Shown in pieces: positions 31,069 to 41,731 of a stretch of DNA of 64,000 nucleotides (positions within the stretch are counted from its first letter, which is position 1; each line of letters begins with the position of its first letter). The notes beneath the pieces are model-generated. The model ran no database searches. It was not told where the DNA came from and was given only the letters and a program-made list of their open reading frames with translations. The DNA is taken from the NCBI GenBank assembly GCA_021292165.1, contig CM037876.1:118611379-118675378 (forward strand), read 5' to 3'. The position numbers and the translations under genes were made by a program. The stretch is from Shinisaurus crocodilurus. Taxonomy: Eukaryota > Chordata > Lepidosauria > Squamata > Shinisauridae.

Positions 31069-31659
31069 AATAATTCTCCCTTTAGGGTAATTAATATTAT
31101 AATTTTGTATTCCGTCACCAATTAACTTACTTATGCTATTTTATGTTAATTACATTTAGTGTGTACATCTAATAACTTGTCTTTTAGATTATATTATATC
31201 TATTTTAGATATTTTATATTTTAGTTTACTATATTTTATTATGATTAAAAAGTTTTATTAAGAAACTTTTATAATTTCTCATGTTTTTAATGTTCTTGTA
31301 TTATAATATCTATATTGCGCTGTGATCTGTATGATTTTACCTTGCTTGATTTGGGTCTACGACCGTACAATAAAGATTCATTCATATAATTCATATCACT
31401 TGTCTGGGATAAACTGGACCCCGTAAAACCTATTCTTATGCAGATTTTTGTAGATTTTAAACCCCTGGCATGTTTGGTTTATAGAAAGAAAACTGTAAAA
31501 GGCAGGTGGCTGAAATTTGATAATACTGTTTACTACCCTGTTTTAGGCAAATTCCTACCAGGGCAGGATTGTAGGTCTACTTATGTGTAAATTACACAAC
31601 AAAATGTGAGCCAGGGGTAGGACCCCCCCCCCCCCCCGAATGCAAGATGAGGGTTTATT

Positions 31660-31750
31660 GTGCTGTATTTTATGGTTTTAATTGTTGTGATTTGCCCAGA
31701 GAGAAGAAATGTGTAGAAATGTAATTAATTAATTAATTAATTAATTAAGA
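31660..31750 (+). repeat. L2-type 3' end fragment
   Basis: Contains 'tttgcccagagagaaga' and an (ATTA)n tail, matching other L2 3' ends in this window. A C-run lies just upstream (31622-31637). Confidence 0.6.
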
Positions 31751-31882
31751 CCTGCTCCAGAAGAAGAGCTTTTAAGACACATTTTTCACTGCATGAATCT
31801 AGATGAGAAAGAAACAGTTGCCCTGAACTGCTAAGACTGTCATGATGAAAAAGCAGAGCCTCTTACAGCCAGCTTCACTCTG

Positions 31883-32051
31883 TATAGATTTCATAGATAG
31901 AGTTGGAAGGAGCCTACAAGGCTATCGAGTCCAACCCTCTGCTCAATGCAGGAAACTAGAGGAGGGGTCTCCCATCCAAGTAATAACCAGGCCTGACCCT
32001 GCTTAGCTTTCCACACTCAGACAAGCTGAGCCAGCGTGAGCCACAGGCCTG
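31883..32051 (-). repeat. 5S rRNA-derived SINE, minus strand, near full length
   Basis: Reads leftward: the 5S-like head 'ccagcgtgagccacaggcct' and 'ggtctcccatccaagtaata' at the right, and the CR1-like tail at the left starting 'agatttcatagatagagttg'. Confidence 0.88.
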
Positions 32052-32076
32052 TATCTCCCTGATACAGTAACTCCCT

Positions 32077-32164
32077 GATCTGAACATAGTTGTTGATTAA
32101 GAACTTAATGAAGAAGACCAGATCTGAACATAGTTGTTGATTAAGAACTTAATGAAGAAGACCA
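32077..32164. repeat. tandem duplication, 44 bp x 2
   Basis: Two identical 44-bp units beginning 'gatctgaacatagttgttga'. Perfect identity suggests recent slippage or duplication. A second short duplication of 'gattacagttactaacta' follows at 32237-32273. Confidence 0.95.
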
Positions 32165-32273
32165 GATGATCTTCTGGTCAGATTCATGATTCTAGGTATA
32201 TTATGTGTTCCCAAAATGGGAATTCAGAATAAACCGATTACAGTTACTAACTAAAGATTACAGTTACTAACTA

Positions 32274-32523
32274 CAGTAATACCTTGGATTGCAAGTGACT
32301 TGGTTTGAGAGCGTTTTGCAAGACAAGCAATTTTTAAAGTATTTATTTAATTTTGTTTGACTTGATATACAAGCGACGTCTTGCAATACAAGTACTGTAG
32401 TATGGCTTAAATTAAAAATCTCTGTACAAATTTTTTGGGGGGGATTTCGTTTTGATATAAGAGTGTTTTGGATTACAAGCACGTTTCTGGAACGAATTAT
32501 GCTCTCAATCCAAGGCATGACTG
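32274..32523. mobile_element. pogo/Tigger-like MITE, copy 1
   Basis: A 250-bp element with inverted ends 'cagtaataccttggattgca' and 'ctcaatccaaggcatgactg', flanked by TA on each side. CAGT ends and TA duplications fit the pogo branch of Tc1/mariner. No transposase. Confidence 0.85.
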
Positions 32524-32809
32524 TACATCTACTAACTAGCTTTGAAGAGCCAGGGTGTTCAATGAGATGGAATACCAGGAGCCCTATTAAAACATGCAGT
32601 AATGACATGTTATACTTCTCTTATTGAACTGCACCCCTTGAGACTGCAGATGATACAGTTCAGGAAGGACTGTTCTGTTGTGTTCAGAGGACAGGGACTC
32701 TTAGAAATAAGCATTGACACTCACTCTGTAAAGTTGGGAAATAGAGAAACCGATATTCTGCCTCCTTCTGTTGCAAAAATGCCACTGGTTCTTTCCCGGA
32801 GGGTCTCAA
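32524..32809. other. no gene; possibly leader of the LTR element
   Basis: On the minus strand this follows directly from the LTR 3' end, and could be an endogenous retrovirus leader. I see no recognisable primer-binding site or gag. Confidence 0.25.
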
Positions 32810-33377
32810 TGTCACAGAGAAAATGAAGCAGGACACAGAGTGAGGTTTTCAAAGTTTTATTCTGCACAGAAGGTTCAGCAGGGCGGGTGCCCAAATCAGA
32901 AATGAACAAGGAACAAAGCTGGGGTGCATCTCTTTATATCCTGTTGTGGAGCAGGGAATTATGGGATTACCTAATACAATTAGCCCATCTAGTTCTAGTG
33001 TGCATGTCGTCTACCTTATCACTTGGCTACTAGTCACTGCCAAGTCTTATCAGTTGGCAACAGGCCTGGAACATCAGCAGTTCTTCGCTTACATACTTTT
33101 ATCTGTCTGTTCTCTTCTCAAGGCTTCTTAATATGTTTCAATAATGAAAGTTACTTTTCACAATACAGTACACAATGCTTCTTACAAGTAAGCTTGGGAA
33201 GAACAAAATACTTTTACAAGCTGGGAAGGTGACTTAAGTTCAAACAGCAGGCAGGCAAAATGGATTGATTTAAAATCAATTAGTAATACAGCAATAATCA
33301 ATCTGTTAACACAGCAGTATTTCTAACACTTCTTTGCATACAACTATTACACATATTCTCATATATTGCATGTGACA
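32810..33377 (-). mobile_element. LTR (endogenous retrovirus-like), minus strand
   Basis: The 568-bp unit is bounded by TGTCACA and TGTGACA, a 7-bp inverted end with TG...CA. Reading leftward on the minus strand there is a TATA-like 'ggatataaagag' near 32940 and an 'aataaaact' polyadenylation signal near 32860, spaced as in retroviral U3-R. I found no convincing target duplication, so it may be one LTR of a truncated provirus. No gag, pol or env frame is attached. Confidence 0.55.
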
Positions 33378-33671
33378 ATTACTCATGCTACTACATATCC
33401 AGATTTATTGTGTTTGCTATGACCTGATTGATAGATAAATTTTACTACAAGTTTGTGCAGACTTGTGCAAGATGGAGTGATCATTGAGACATTTTAAAGT
33501 TCTTATGCACTGTAGTTTATATCATTTATATATCCTACTCAAAAGTATAGGTTAACTCCTTGAACTTTGTGCACACTGAGCCCCAAAACCATTAGATCTG
33601 CTCAACCTGCACCTTTCTATTCTCCCAGGCATTTTAATCATTTTAATTATCTTAATCATTTTAATTTATTA

Positions 33672-33906
33672 TTTTATTTATTTATTATATTTATACCCCG
33701 CCTTTTTTCCTGCAAGGAACCCAAGGCGGCTTACATAATCCTCATCCTCCTCCTCTCCATTTTATCCTCACAACAACCCTGTGAGATAGGTCAGGCTGAG
33801 AGTCGGTGACTGGCCCAGTCACCCAGTGAGTTTCATGGCCGAGTGGGGACTAGAACCCGGATCTCCCGAGTCCCAGTCCAACACTCTCACCACTACGCCA
33901 CACTGG
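33672..33906 (-). repeat. Sauria-type SINE, minus strand, near full length
   Basis: The reversed tail and 'accccgccttttttcctgca' lead through the body to the reversed head 'cactctcaccactacgccac'. Confidence 0.9.
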
Positions 33907-33939
33907 CATAGTTGTTTTTAACTCTGTTGCTGTAATTTG

Positions 33940-34104
33940 AACTGCTGCTGCTAGCTTTGCTGTTTGTTTTTAATCTGTGGTTTTAAACTTTATATTTATA
34001 TTGTATTGTATTCTATGGTTTTAACTGTTGTAAACCACCCAGAGAGCTTCAGCTATAGGGCGGTATAAAAATGCATTAATAAATAAATAAATAAATAAAT
34101 AAAT
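33940..34104 (+). repeat. L2 LINE 3' end
   Basis: Contains 'tgtaaaccacccagagagct' and 'agggcggtataaaaatg', then an (AAAT)n tail, the usual L2-type 3' end of squamates. Confidence 0.8.
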
Positions 34105-35385
34105 CTTCAGTCTCCAAGGACATCTGTGTAGGGTAAAGGGATAGCCTTGCTGGGTTTTTTTTTTTTAAGGCTTTGAGCATTTTCAAACTGGAGTGGCACA
34201 GTAAAGGAATATTCAGACTGTAAATATGTTTTTCTTTAGTGAACTAAAACAAGAGAATAAAATAAAACCTTTAAAACTTCACAAAATTGTGCTAGCAGGA
34301 TTACTTGTATTGATCATAAAATGTGATGTCACAGCGGGTGCTAATAGTCTTGTCAGACTCACAGGTGCTTCCAATGGGTGCCCATGATATTCACACACAC
34401 TCAAATTCCACACAGTAGCCCCAGTAGCAATGAGCACGCCATGTGAGTGGGTCAGGCCAAATTTACCCAGAGCCCACATATTACAGTTTCAGTACTGGGA
34501 AAATATGATATACAGATCACATTGTAGGCTTTCTTTAATGGATGGAAGACCCCTGCATTCTTCACAACAAATGAGTAACAGTTATGTCTTTTTTATTGTC
34601 TGGACTAATTATTAGTTGACAAAGCTGAATACAAGGAACATCATCAATTTAACACAATGAGAAAATTAGAACCTAGTCTGCCATGTAAGGAATATGGTGC
34701 TGCCAATGGCATTGCTCGGTTACCTAGTTTTGTTAAAATAAATAAATAAATAAAATTTAAAAATCCCAAAACAATCCTCACTTTTAGCTCATGTGGGGCT
34801 TGTGAAGCTACTACCTAGGATTGGCATTCGTACCACTGGGCTGTGTTTCATCAGAGAAAAGGGTCTTTCAATAAGGACACCTCTATTTTCAAAACTTCCT
34901 TCTTTGACTTTTCAGTTAAAGTATGCTACAGCTTCAAGGTCTGTTACGGAACCCTGGGGTCTGCCCTTATTTCAAAGTATTTTTCGTTCACGGTTTGCTT
35001 CTGCACTATGTAATATAATGTTATTGCTGGGAATGCTATGTTAACTGAGTCTTTACTGTGTGTTTCACTCTTTTATCTTAATAGTGTGACCAGAAAGCTT
35101 CTTCTTTTTAAAAATAATAATTATGGACTGAGACTATGGTTCTAATATTGCTGCAGGTGAGATATATTGTTACATAGACTCCATTTCTAGATCAGTGTAA
35201 AGTAGTAGAAGGAGCAGATGGATTATAAATTTGCAGAACTGCAAATAATTAGTGCTAATATAAGTGCTATCATGTAGGATCCCTAGCTGCTTCTTGATCT
35301 AAAATTTGAAAGTCACTTCATAATTTGCATTATCCAGAATATCTTGCTACAGAAAACACATTGCTTTCCCGATCTACCAGACGGT
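34105..35385. other. no gene; unique-looking sequence
   Basis: No coding or transposon signal that I recognise, apart from a short (AAAT)n run near 34737. Confidence 0.35.
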
Positions 35386-36155
35386 ATGTGTGGAGGACCA
35401 AAAACCTGGTCCTTGGCGCGAGTTCGGCACTTAATGGGTTAACCGGCACTGGGAAAATGCCCTTTATGCTGCTCTTATTATATGATTAAAACACAACCAC
35501 TACCTAAAAATAACATGAAACCATGTTTAGACCAAAGAATAGGCTTTATTTACTATATGGTTAATGGAGCGGAACTAATAGACTACCAGGATTCTCACTA
35601 TGCACAAAACAGGTCATAACCTGACCAGAACGGAAAGCTTCAATTTTCAGATACTAGAGGCATAGCGTATTACAGAAGGAAAAGTCACCTCACACCAGAG
35701 AATCTGACTTACGGACTTTGCATAGCGATCTGCCTAGTCGAGCTCCGAGCGCGCCTCGCTCGGGGTTGGAAGCTGCTTAACCCTAGCCGGAGCCAGGGGC
35801 TTGAGGTGTATCAGCCTGCACCGTATTCCCAACAACCTTCTGTCCTTTGGCGGGTAGTTTTTCTACCCCGTATGCCCCCTCCCCACCCCTTGATGACCAA
35901 GTGGGCTAGTTCCTCCCCAAGGGAAGGTGGCGCCTCATGTTTACCGGCATCTTTTGGGATACTTTGCAGCTCTTTGAGACTGCCCCCCACCTTGGGAATG
36001 TTTATGCCCGTCCAATTGAGGGTATGCAGATGTGGTCACGTACAACCTGTCTGACCAGAACTGTGTCTCCCGTCCCCCGGGTGGGGATTATGCAGAAAGA
36101 GGGTGTCAGTGTAAAGGGGGAAAACTATGTCAGGGTTCATGTCACTGTGTGTGCT
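35386..36155 (-). mobile_element. possible second LTR, minus strand
   Basis: A GC-richer block between AT-rich flanks. On the minus strand it carries 'agtaaataaagcc' (polyadenylation signal, near 35545) downstream of a GC-rich promoter-like part. A TG start and CA end are plausible ('tgtgtggagg' on + at the left), but I found no target duplication. The ends are approximate. Confidence 0.25.
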
Positions 36156-36620
36156 CAGGCTTTCTCCACAGTATGAATACATTGTTTTTAGTTTATCCAA
36201 CTTTCAGAAAAAAAATGCAAAGCATGGAAGATTTTTTTAAAAAAATGCTGAATCCCTTTCACCCAGGGAGTAAACAAAATGTTCTCTTCCTCTCTTGTTA
36301 AGCAGCATACTGGATAAGTCCCTGAATGTTGGAAATCACAGGATCGGGAGCATCACGAGGAAATGATGGTTTTTATGTCCCTATAAGTTTTAAGGAGCAA
36401 CCAACATATGAATTTGCTTCTAACTGCTTGGAGATCAACTAATTTTGCAATGATAAATTATGAATGTGCATTTTTGTGCTGTCTGCACTACTAGTAGGAC
36501 TCAAAAATCCTTAACCATGTCATGGTAGGCCAGGCAATGATCATGGACAAAGTGCTGAAAACTTCAGGGGGCTACAGTTCCTTAGTTGAAGCACAAATTT
36601 TATTCAGTGACATAAGAAGG
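36156..36620. other. no feature seen
   Basis: AT-rich sequence without recognised features. Confidence 0.35.
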
Positions 36621-36628
36621 TTCTAGAT

Positions 36629-36749
36629 CAGGGCTCTCCAACCTTGGGTCCCCAGATGTTTTTGGCCTACAACTCCCAGCATGCCCCAGCCAGCGTAGCT
36701 GGGATTTGTAGGCCAAAAACATCTGGGGACCCAAGGTTGAAGAGCCCTG
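36629..36749. mobile_element. hAT MITE family A, full
   Basis: A near-perfect 121-bp palindrome with ends CAGGGCTC and GAGCCCTG, flanked by a perfect 8-bp duplication 'ttctagat' (36621-36628, 36750-36757). Each arm carries 'ctacaactcccagcatgc' or a close variant. Confidence 0.95.
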
Positions 36750-36888
36750 TTCTAGATGTTATTTTCCTTATAACACCTCCAGATCATTGGCCTGAATCTT
36801 GGACAGAATACAGCTGAAATGTTCGTTTTTCTTATTTAAATTGTACTGAGATTTCTGCATAGCTTGCATTGACAACATGACAATTAAT

Positions 36889-37112
36889 GGGGCGCAGTGG
36901 TGAGAGTGTTGGACTGGGACTCAGGAGATCCGGGTTCTATTCCCCGCTTGCCTTGGCCATGAAACTCACTGGGTGACTTTGGACCAGTCACTGACTCTCA
37001 GCCTCACAGGGTTGTTGTGAGGATAACATGGAGAGGAGGATAAGGATTATGTAAGCTGCCTTGGGTTCCTTGCAGGAAAACAGGCGGGGTATAAATATAA
37101 TAAATAAATAAA
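36889..37112 (+). repeat. Sauria-type SINE, near full length
   Basis: Head 'gcgcagtggtgagagtgttg', body 'gggttgttgtgaggataaca', then 'ggcggggtataaatataata' and the tail. The pol III box spacing is kept. Confidence 0.9.
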
Positions 37113-37187
37113 ACATGGCAATTCCCAGTCACACTCCCCTCCTACCCTCCCACCCACCCACCCCGAACTTCTTCCCTCCATCTATGC

Positions 37188-37320
37188 CAGGGGTAAAAAA
37201 CATGGTACCCTCCAGATATTCTGGACCATAACTCCCATCAGCCCCACCTAGGATGGCCAATGGTCACTGGTTATGGGAGTTGTAGATTAAAGCAACTGGA
37301 GGGTGCCAGGTTACCTTTGA
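37188..37320. repeat. palindromic hAT-like MITE (CAGGGGTAAAAAAC)
   Basis: Inverted arms: 'accctccagatattctgg' against 'aactggagggtgcc', and 'ccataactcccatca' against 'ttatgggagttgta'. No clean 8-bp duplication is visible. Confidence 0.6.
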
Positions 37321-37326
37321 ACTATA

Positions 37327-38183
37327 ATAGAATAATAGAATCATAGAATCATAGAAAAGTAGAGTTGGAAGGGGCCTACCAGGCCATCGAGTCCAACCCC
37401 CTGCGCAATGCAGGAATCCAGGTCAAAGCATCCCTTACAGATGGCTGTCCAGCTGCACCTTGAATGCCTCCAGACTGGGAGAGCCCACCACCTCCATAGG
37501 TAGTTGGTTCCATTGTCTTATTGCTCTAACAGTTAGGAAATTTTTCCTGATGTTTATGTGGAATCTGGGTTCCTGTAACTTGAGCCCATTATTCCGTGTC
37601 CTGCAAATTGGGATGACAGAGAAGAGATCCTGGCCCTCCTCTTTGTAACAACCCTTCAAGTACTGGAAGAGTGCTATCATATCTCCCCTCAGTCTCCTCT
37701 TCTGAAGGCTAAACATGCCCAGTTCTTTCAGTCTCTCCTCATAGGGCTGTGTTTCCAGTCCCTTTATCATCCTTGTTGCCCTCCTCTGAACCCTCTACGT
37801 CCTTCTTAAAGTGTGGTGCCCAGAACTGGACGCAGTACTCAAGATGAGGCCTAACCAGTGCCGAGTAAAGGGGAATTATCACTTCCCGCGATTTGGAAGC
37901 TATACTTCTATTAATGCAGCCCAAAATAGCATTTGCCTTCTTTGCAGCCACATCGCAACTCTTTGCAGCCTCTTCCCAACTCTTCAAAGTCTGCCGAGAT
38001 TTCTTTGTAACTCCGCTTGGCAGTATCATTTGTACCCACGTGGATGAGAAGAAAGGGCTATGTGTCGGTGGGCTGTATGAGCCTCAGCAGCTGTTCTGTC
38101 ACATCTTTAATCCGTGCCCCGGGGAGACAGCGCACCTGGTGAGTCCATGGGTCTTCGCGACATACTTTGGCTTCAATATGGGA
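37327..38183 (-). mobile_element. CR1 LINE deletion derivative joining ORF1 to ORF2
   Basis: From the right: an ORF1 segment (about 37955-38180) is fused to the ORF2 C-terminal region and 3' end. Most of ORF2, including endonuclease and RT catalytic parts, is missing. The junction lies at the short repeat 'gaggctgcaaagag'/'gtggctgcaaagaag', pointing to deletion by microhomology or template jumping. Confidence 0.85.
37435..38180 (-). pseudogene. fused CR1 ORF1 esterase region and ORF2 C terminus
   Basis: On the minus strand from 38180 the translation gives [17 protein letters not shown] and then [13 protein letters not shown], the conserved blocks of the SGNH/GDSL-like esterase domain of CR1 ORF1 proteins. 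A stop and a frame change follow. The ORF2 part then starts at [18 protein letters not shown] and continues through [18 protein letters not shown] to the C terminus, with a frameshift near 37790. It is a chimeric remnant and cannot encode RT. Confidence 0.8.
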
Positions 38184-38185
38184 TA

Positions 38186-38186
38186 T

Positions 38187-38232
<46 letters not shown>
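38186..38232. repeat. (TA)n then (CA)n microsatellite
   Basis: About 17 TA units pass into CA units and directly abut the hAT MITE. Confidence 0.9.
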
Positions 38233-38234
<2 letters not shown>

Positions 38235-38352
38235 GGGCTTTTTTTCTGGTGGAATTCACCGGAACTGAGTTCCAGCACCTTTTCTTCTATTAATTGCATT
38301 ACAATTTAATCGCCATCTACTCCCGAGGAAATGTAATCCAAGAGTTCCGGTA

Positions 38353-38354
<2 letters not shown>
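38233..38354 (-). mobile_element. hAT MITE family E (CAGGGCTTTTTTTCTG), truncated
   Basis: Starts 'cagggctttttttctggtgg' and runs to 'gagttccggtacc', where the last 20 bp or so found in the 54522 copy are replaced by a second (AT)n array at 38355-38383. Confidence 0.88.
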
Positions 38355-38385
<31 letters not shown>

Positions 38386-38581
38386 CGTGAGTCTTCCCTT
38401 AGTTGCCCAGCATCATCTAAAGGTTTGGTGAGTACTTTTGGATAAGGCGAGATCAGTGGCCTCTGGGAAATACAGGCGAATGGATAATTCTAGGCTACAG
38501 ATATTTCAGCAATGTTTTCAGCAAAGATATTGTCAGTGATCAGGAGGGCAAACCAGTTCTGCTCAGCTGGTAAAACTATCA

Positions 38582-38620
38582 TCTATAAATATAATAAATA
38601 AATAAGTAAATAAATAAAAT
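38582..38620 (+). repeat. SINE tail fragment
   Basis: 'tataaatataataaataaat' followed by A/T repeats matches only the 3' tail of the Sauria-type SINE. Confidence 0.6.
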
Positions 38621-38675
38621 ACCATCTGCTACCTCAGTCAGGAGGCTCAGGGGAAATAATGGAAACTGAAAACAA

Positions 38676-38774
38676 AGCTGAGTGTGACACAAAGAGCCTA
38701 GAGGCAACTTTCATCATGCTATGTATCATAAGATGTTGAAAGTTGCCTCTAGGCTCTTTGTATCACACTCGGCT
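38676..38774. repeat. perfect-class hairpin, 38-bp stem
   Basis: Arms 38676-38713 and 38737-38774 pair over 38 positions with two differences, one of which is a G-U pair in + strand RNA. The loop is 23 nt. The arms contain 'caaagagcctagaggcaact'. I recognise no MITE family in it. Confidence 0.85.
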
Positions 38775-40095
38775 ATGTGGAACGTTGGGGTTCTCTGCTT
38801 TTCATTAAAACAGTCAACCAAATCTTGAATTTTGTGTGTAGCTATTCCTTTTTTTAAAGCATAAAAATGCTTTGGAACTATAATTGTATCATCTTTTACA
38901 AGCTCCTGACCTACATTCAACTTTACTGCTGTTTAACATGGGACAGCGCTACTGGAACTGGCCTCCTAGCGCTCTTCCCAGTGGTAATTATGCCATGATA
39001 GGAACGTTGGCACATTGCTGTGTAATTACTGTTCCTGCTCCTAATGTACCAAGTAGTATTGGATGGTGGCAGGAAATTCTCACTTTGGGCACAGAGTTAT
39101 CTCTTGCCCTTTTCCTTGGTCTCTTCAGTGTGAGCAAAATATGGGTTATCCATTAATTCATTGCTTCCAAAGAAGTAAACCCAGGGAAAACAACCCTTCA
39201 TAGTATCAGGAGTGCTATAAATGGACAGTGAACTACAAATAGAACAAAATGAAATTTGTTCATTACAACTGGTATAAATCTGCAAAATATCTATTTTGGG
39301 GGTAAATAAAGAGATATACCAGAGGCACTCTACTATTACTACAACATTATATCTGTACTACATGCCCTTAAAAATTAAAAACCACTGGAGTTGCCACATT
39401 TTAAAGGTTCTGTTCCTCACAGGAAATGAAGCAGTTTATTTTTACCTTTCTAACCTGCAGCAGCCTAAATGGATTAAGCTTCACTCACTCCCAAGCCTTG
39501 CAGCTTAACTTCCACTCTTTGTTTTGGACTACAAAAGGTATTTCTGTATCTGAAAGCTAGAAAGTGTGTCTTATGTACCTTCAAAGGCAGCCAATGGAAG
39601 TAGGCATCATAGTGAAGAGTCTGTTCCTGGAGCCAAGGAAGATATCAAAGGGAATATGGTTTTGGGCCTGAGTGAAAAGTCAAATTAGGAGGTCAAACTT
39701 GCCTAGCTTGAGTAGGCTGGGCTGTAAAGACTGTTTTCCTTAGGCTGGCTTTTGATGGGTATTTAATAGTTTTACTCTGCTCTCTAGTTGTTTTGAAGCT
39801 GCTCTGTTCTTAATTTGATTGTTTTGATATAAGATTACATTTAAAGCTTTATGTTGCCTGGGGGTCCTTTTGGCAGAAAGAGCACTTATAAATATTCTAA
39901 TAAAATAATAAATATCAAATAAAATGAATATCAAAATTATGAGCAGGTTTCTCTGAAAGGCACTCCATAAATTTACTTAATTCCTGTTCAGAATCTCACT
40001 GGTGTATTGTGATGTCCTCCATCTTTGAATTCCAGACACGGGACATCATGATGTGGCACAGCTGTTTCCTTCCTACCTTCCTTCCCAAGATATGT
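38775..40095. other. no gene; one L2-like tail
   Basis: No host coding signal is convincing. A 64-codon minus-strand frame at 38726-38920 runs into the hairpin and has no recognisable domain. Around 39735-39935 there is an L2-like 3' end with 'tgcctgggggtcc' and 'cttataaatattctaataaa'. Confidence 0.4.
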
Positions 40096-40330
40096 TTTAT
40101 TTATTTATTTGTTATATTTATACCCCGCCTTTTTTCCTGCAAGGGACCCAAGGCGGCTTACATAATCCTCCTCCTCCTCTGCATTTTATCCTCACAACAA
40201 CCCTGTGAGGTAGGTTAGGCTGAGAGTCAGTGACTGGCCCAAAGTCACCCAGTGAGTTTCATGGCCGAGCGGGGACTAGAACCCGGATCTCCCGAGTCCC
40301 AGTCCAACACTCTCACCACTACGCCACACA
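40096..40330 (-). repeat. Sauria-type SINE, minus strand, near full length
   Basis: The reversed tail, 'ccccgccttttttcctgcaa', the body and the head to 'ctctcaccactacgccacac' are all present. Confidence 0.9.
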
Positions 40331-41731
40331 TGTTCACATGTGACTCAAGAACATGTATCCTGCATTTTAAACATCAGTTTATTGACATCAAAATGTCATC
40401 TGTTTCTCTTTGTTTCTCGTGCACTTAATGGCCAAGAAATAAAAGGGGTTCTTGGGGCAGACTTGTCAGACTGGGAGAGGTGACTTTGCCTTCAAAGGTC
40501 CTTGCGGTGCCTGATTTTCTTTGAAATGTGTGCAGACAGTCGCACAGTTCTGAACACCTGAAACGAAGTGAAACTATACATGGGGTAATGACCCCTTTGC
40601 AGCACTTTCAAGAGTGGCAGTGCGGGCAGGCAAAATGGCCAGTAAGACCAAAGGTCTACCTAGGCCAGCAAGGCCAGCCCAGGTCCTTGTGCTGCCTGAG
40701 GTGACACAGCAAGTGACATCTCCCCTCCAAATCAAGGGATGCAATACCTGAGGCTGGTCATGTTCTTTTGGCACCTGAGGCAGAAAAAAGGCACCACCAA
40801 CCCCCCTCCCTGGCAGTAAAAAATACAACAATGGCAACAAATTAAATAACTTATAATTTGCTGCCCTTTCATGATAGACAAACTTCTGCCTAATGGCAGA
40901 GCTGGCCTGGTCCTGTAGTCCAGTACTCTGTGTCCAACGGTGGCAGCCATATGCCTCCAGATACCTAAGAAGCAGGACATGGAGGTCCTACATGCCCCCA
41001 CACTCCATCCCCAGCATCTGGTAGTCAGAACTGCCTAGGTGTGCAGAAGGTCCATTTAGCTCTAAGAGTGAACAGCCACTGATAGATCTATTTGATAGTA
41101 TTTTTAGGGTTGTCAGGTGTGTGTGTGTGTGTGTGTTTACAAGGCCTCTAAGCTTGTGGGCATCACCATAAGACATGGTGATGAATTCCATAAATCAATT
41201 CTCTGAAGACACACCTTCAATTGTCTGACCTGAATCTACTGGAGTCAGCTTTGGTGGCTAACTCCCAAGTCCCACTATTAGTTGGGTTGGGGGTTAAATC
41301 TACCTATTCACTCCTTCTACACTGTTCCAAATTTTGCAAACGATCAATAATCCCACCTCCTTAGCAGTAGCGGCTGGCGCCCACTGAGGCTGATGATGTG
41401 GAGGAGATGATCAGCAGACACGGAACAGTCTTTGAATTCCCAGTAGCCAGCAATCCATGACACAGAAAGAGAAAAATGAGGCACATGAAAGTTAAGATTA
41501 GATGTGCAAAGGAGGGGGCGGGCAATTCACACAGCCACACAAAAGCACTCCTTTTGGACCCACATTCTCCTGTTCCAGCAACAACTCCCATTCCAGAGGA
41601 ATCCAAATGACTATAAGATCATGAGTGGGGAGGGGGGGAGAAGAAGTCACAAAACCACACAAAATCATGATGTTGCCATTGCTAATGATGATATCCTCTG
41701 ATGATATCCTCAGAGCTACACAGCAAGGCCA
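40331..41731. other. no gene; degenerate hAT-like element and microsatellite
   Basis: About 40670-40917 has GGCCAGCCCAGG and CTGGCCTGGTCC at its ends and 'gctgcctgagg' inside, resembling a worn hAT MITE. A (GT)n run lies at about 41117-41138. I see nothing else. Confidence 0.4.

Larger units (their letters stand above)
23516..31395 (+). mobile_element. Vingi/I-group-like LINE, full-length locus with nested insertions
   Basis: The locus is flanked by the same 12-bp phrase 'cacttgtctggg' at about 23505-23516 and 31397-31408, consistent with a target duplication. The 5' end carries an 'aagatggc' YY1-like motif near 23529. The 3' end is 'acgaccgtacaataaag' with a short ATTC-rich tail. An ORF1-like frame is spread over three blocks, and ORF2 has RT plus a C-terminal Cys/His motif. 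Later insertions occupy about 24730-25370, 25892-27390 and 28155-28440. The clade is inferred from the ORF2 C terminus and tail style. Confidence 0.72.

Noticed and set aside
38726..38920. 64-codon minus-strand frame
   Set aside because: Its end lies in the hairpin, it has no ATG start and no recognisable domain, and adjacent frames are closed.
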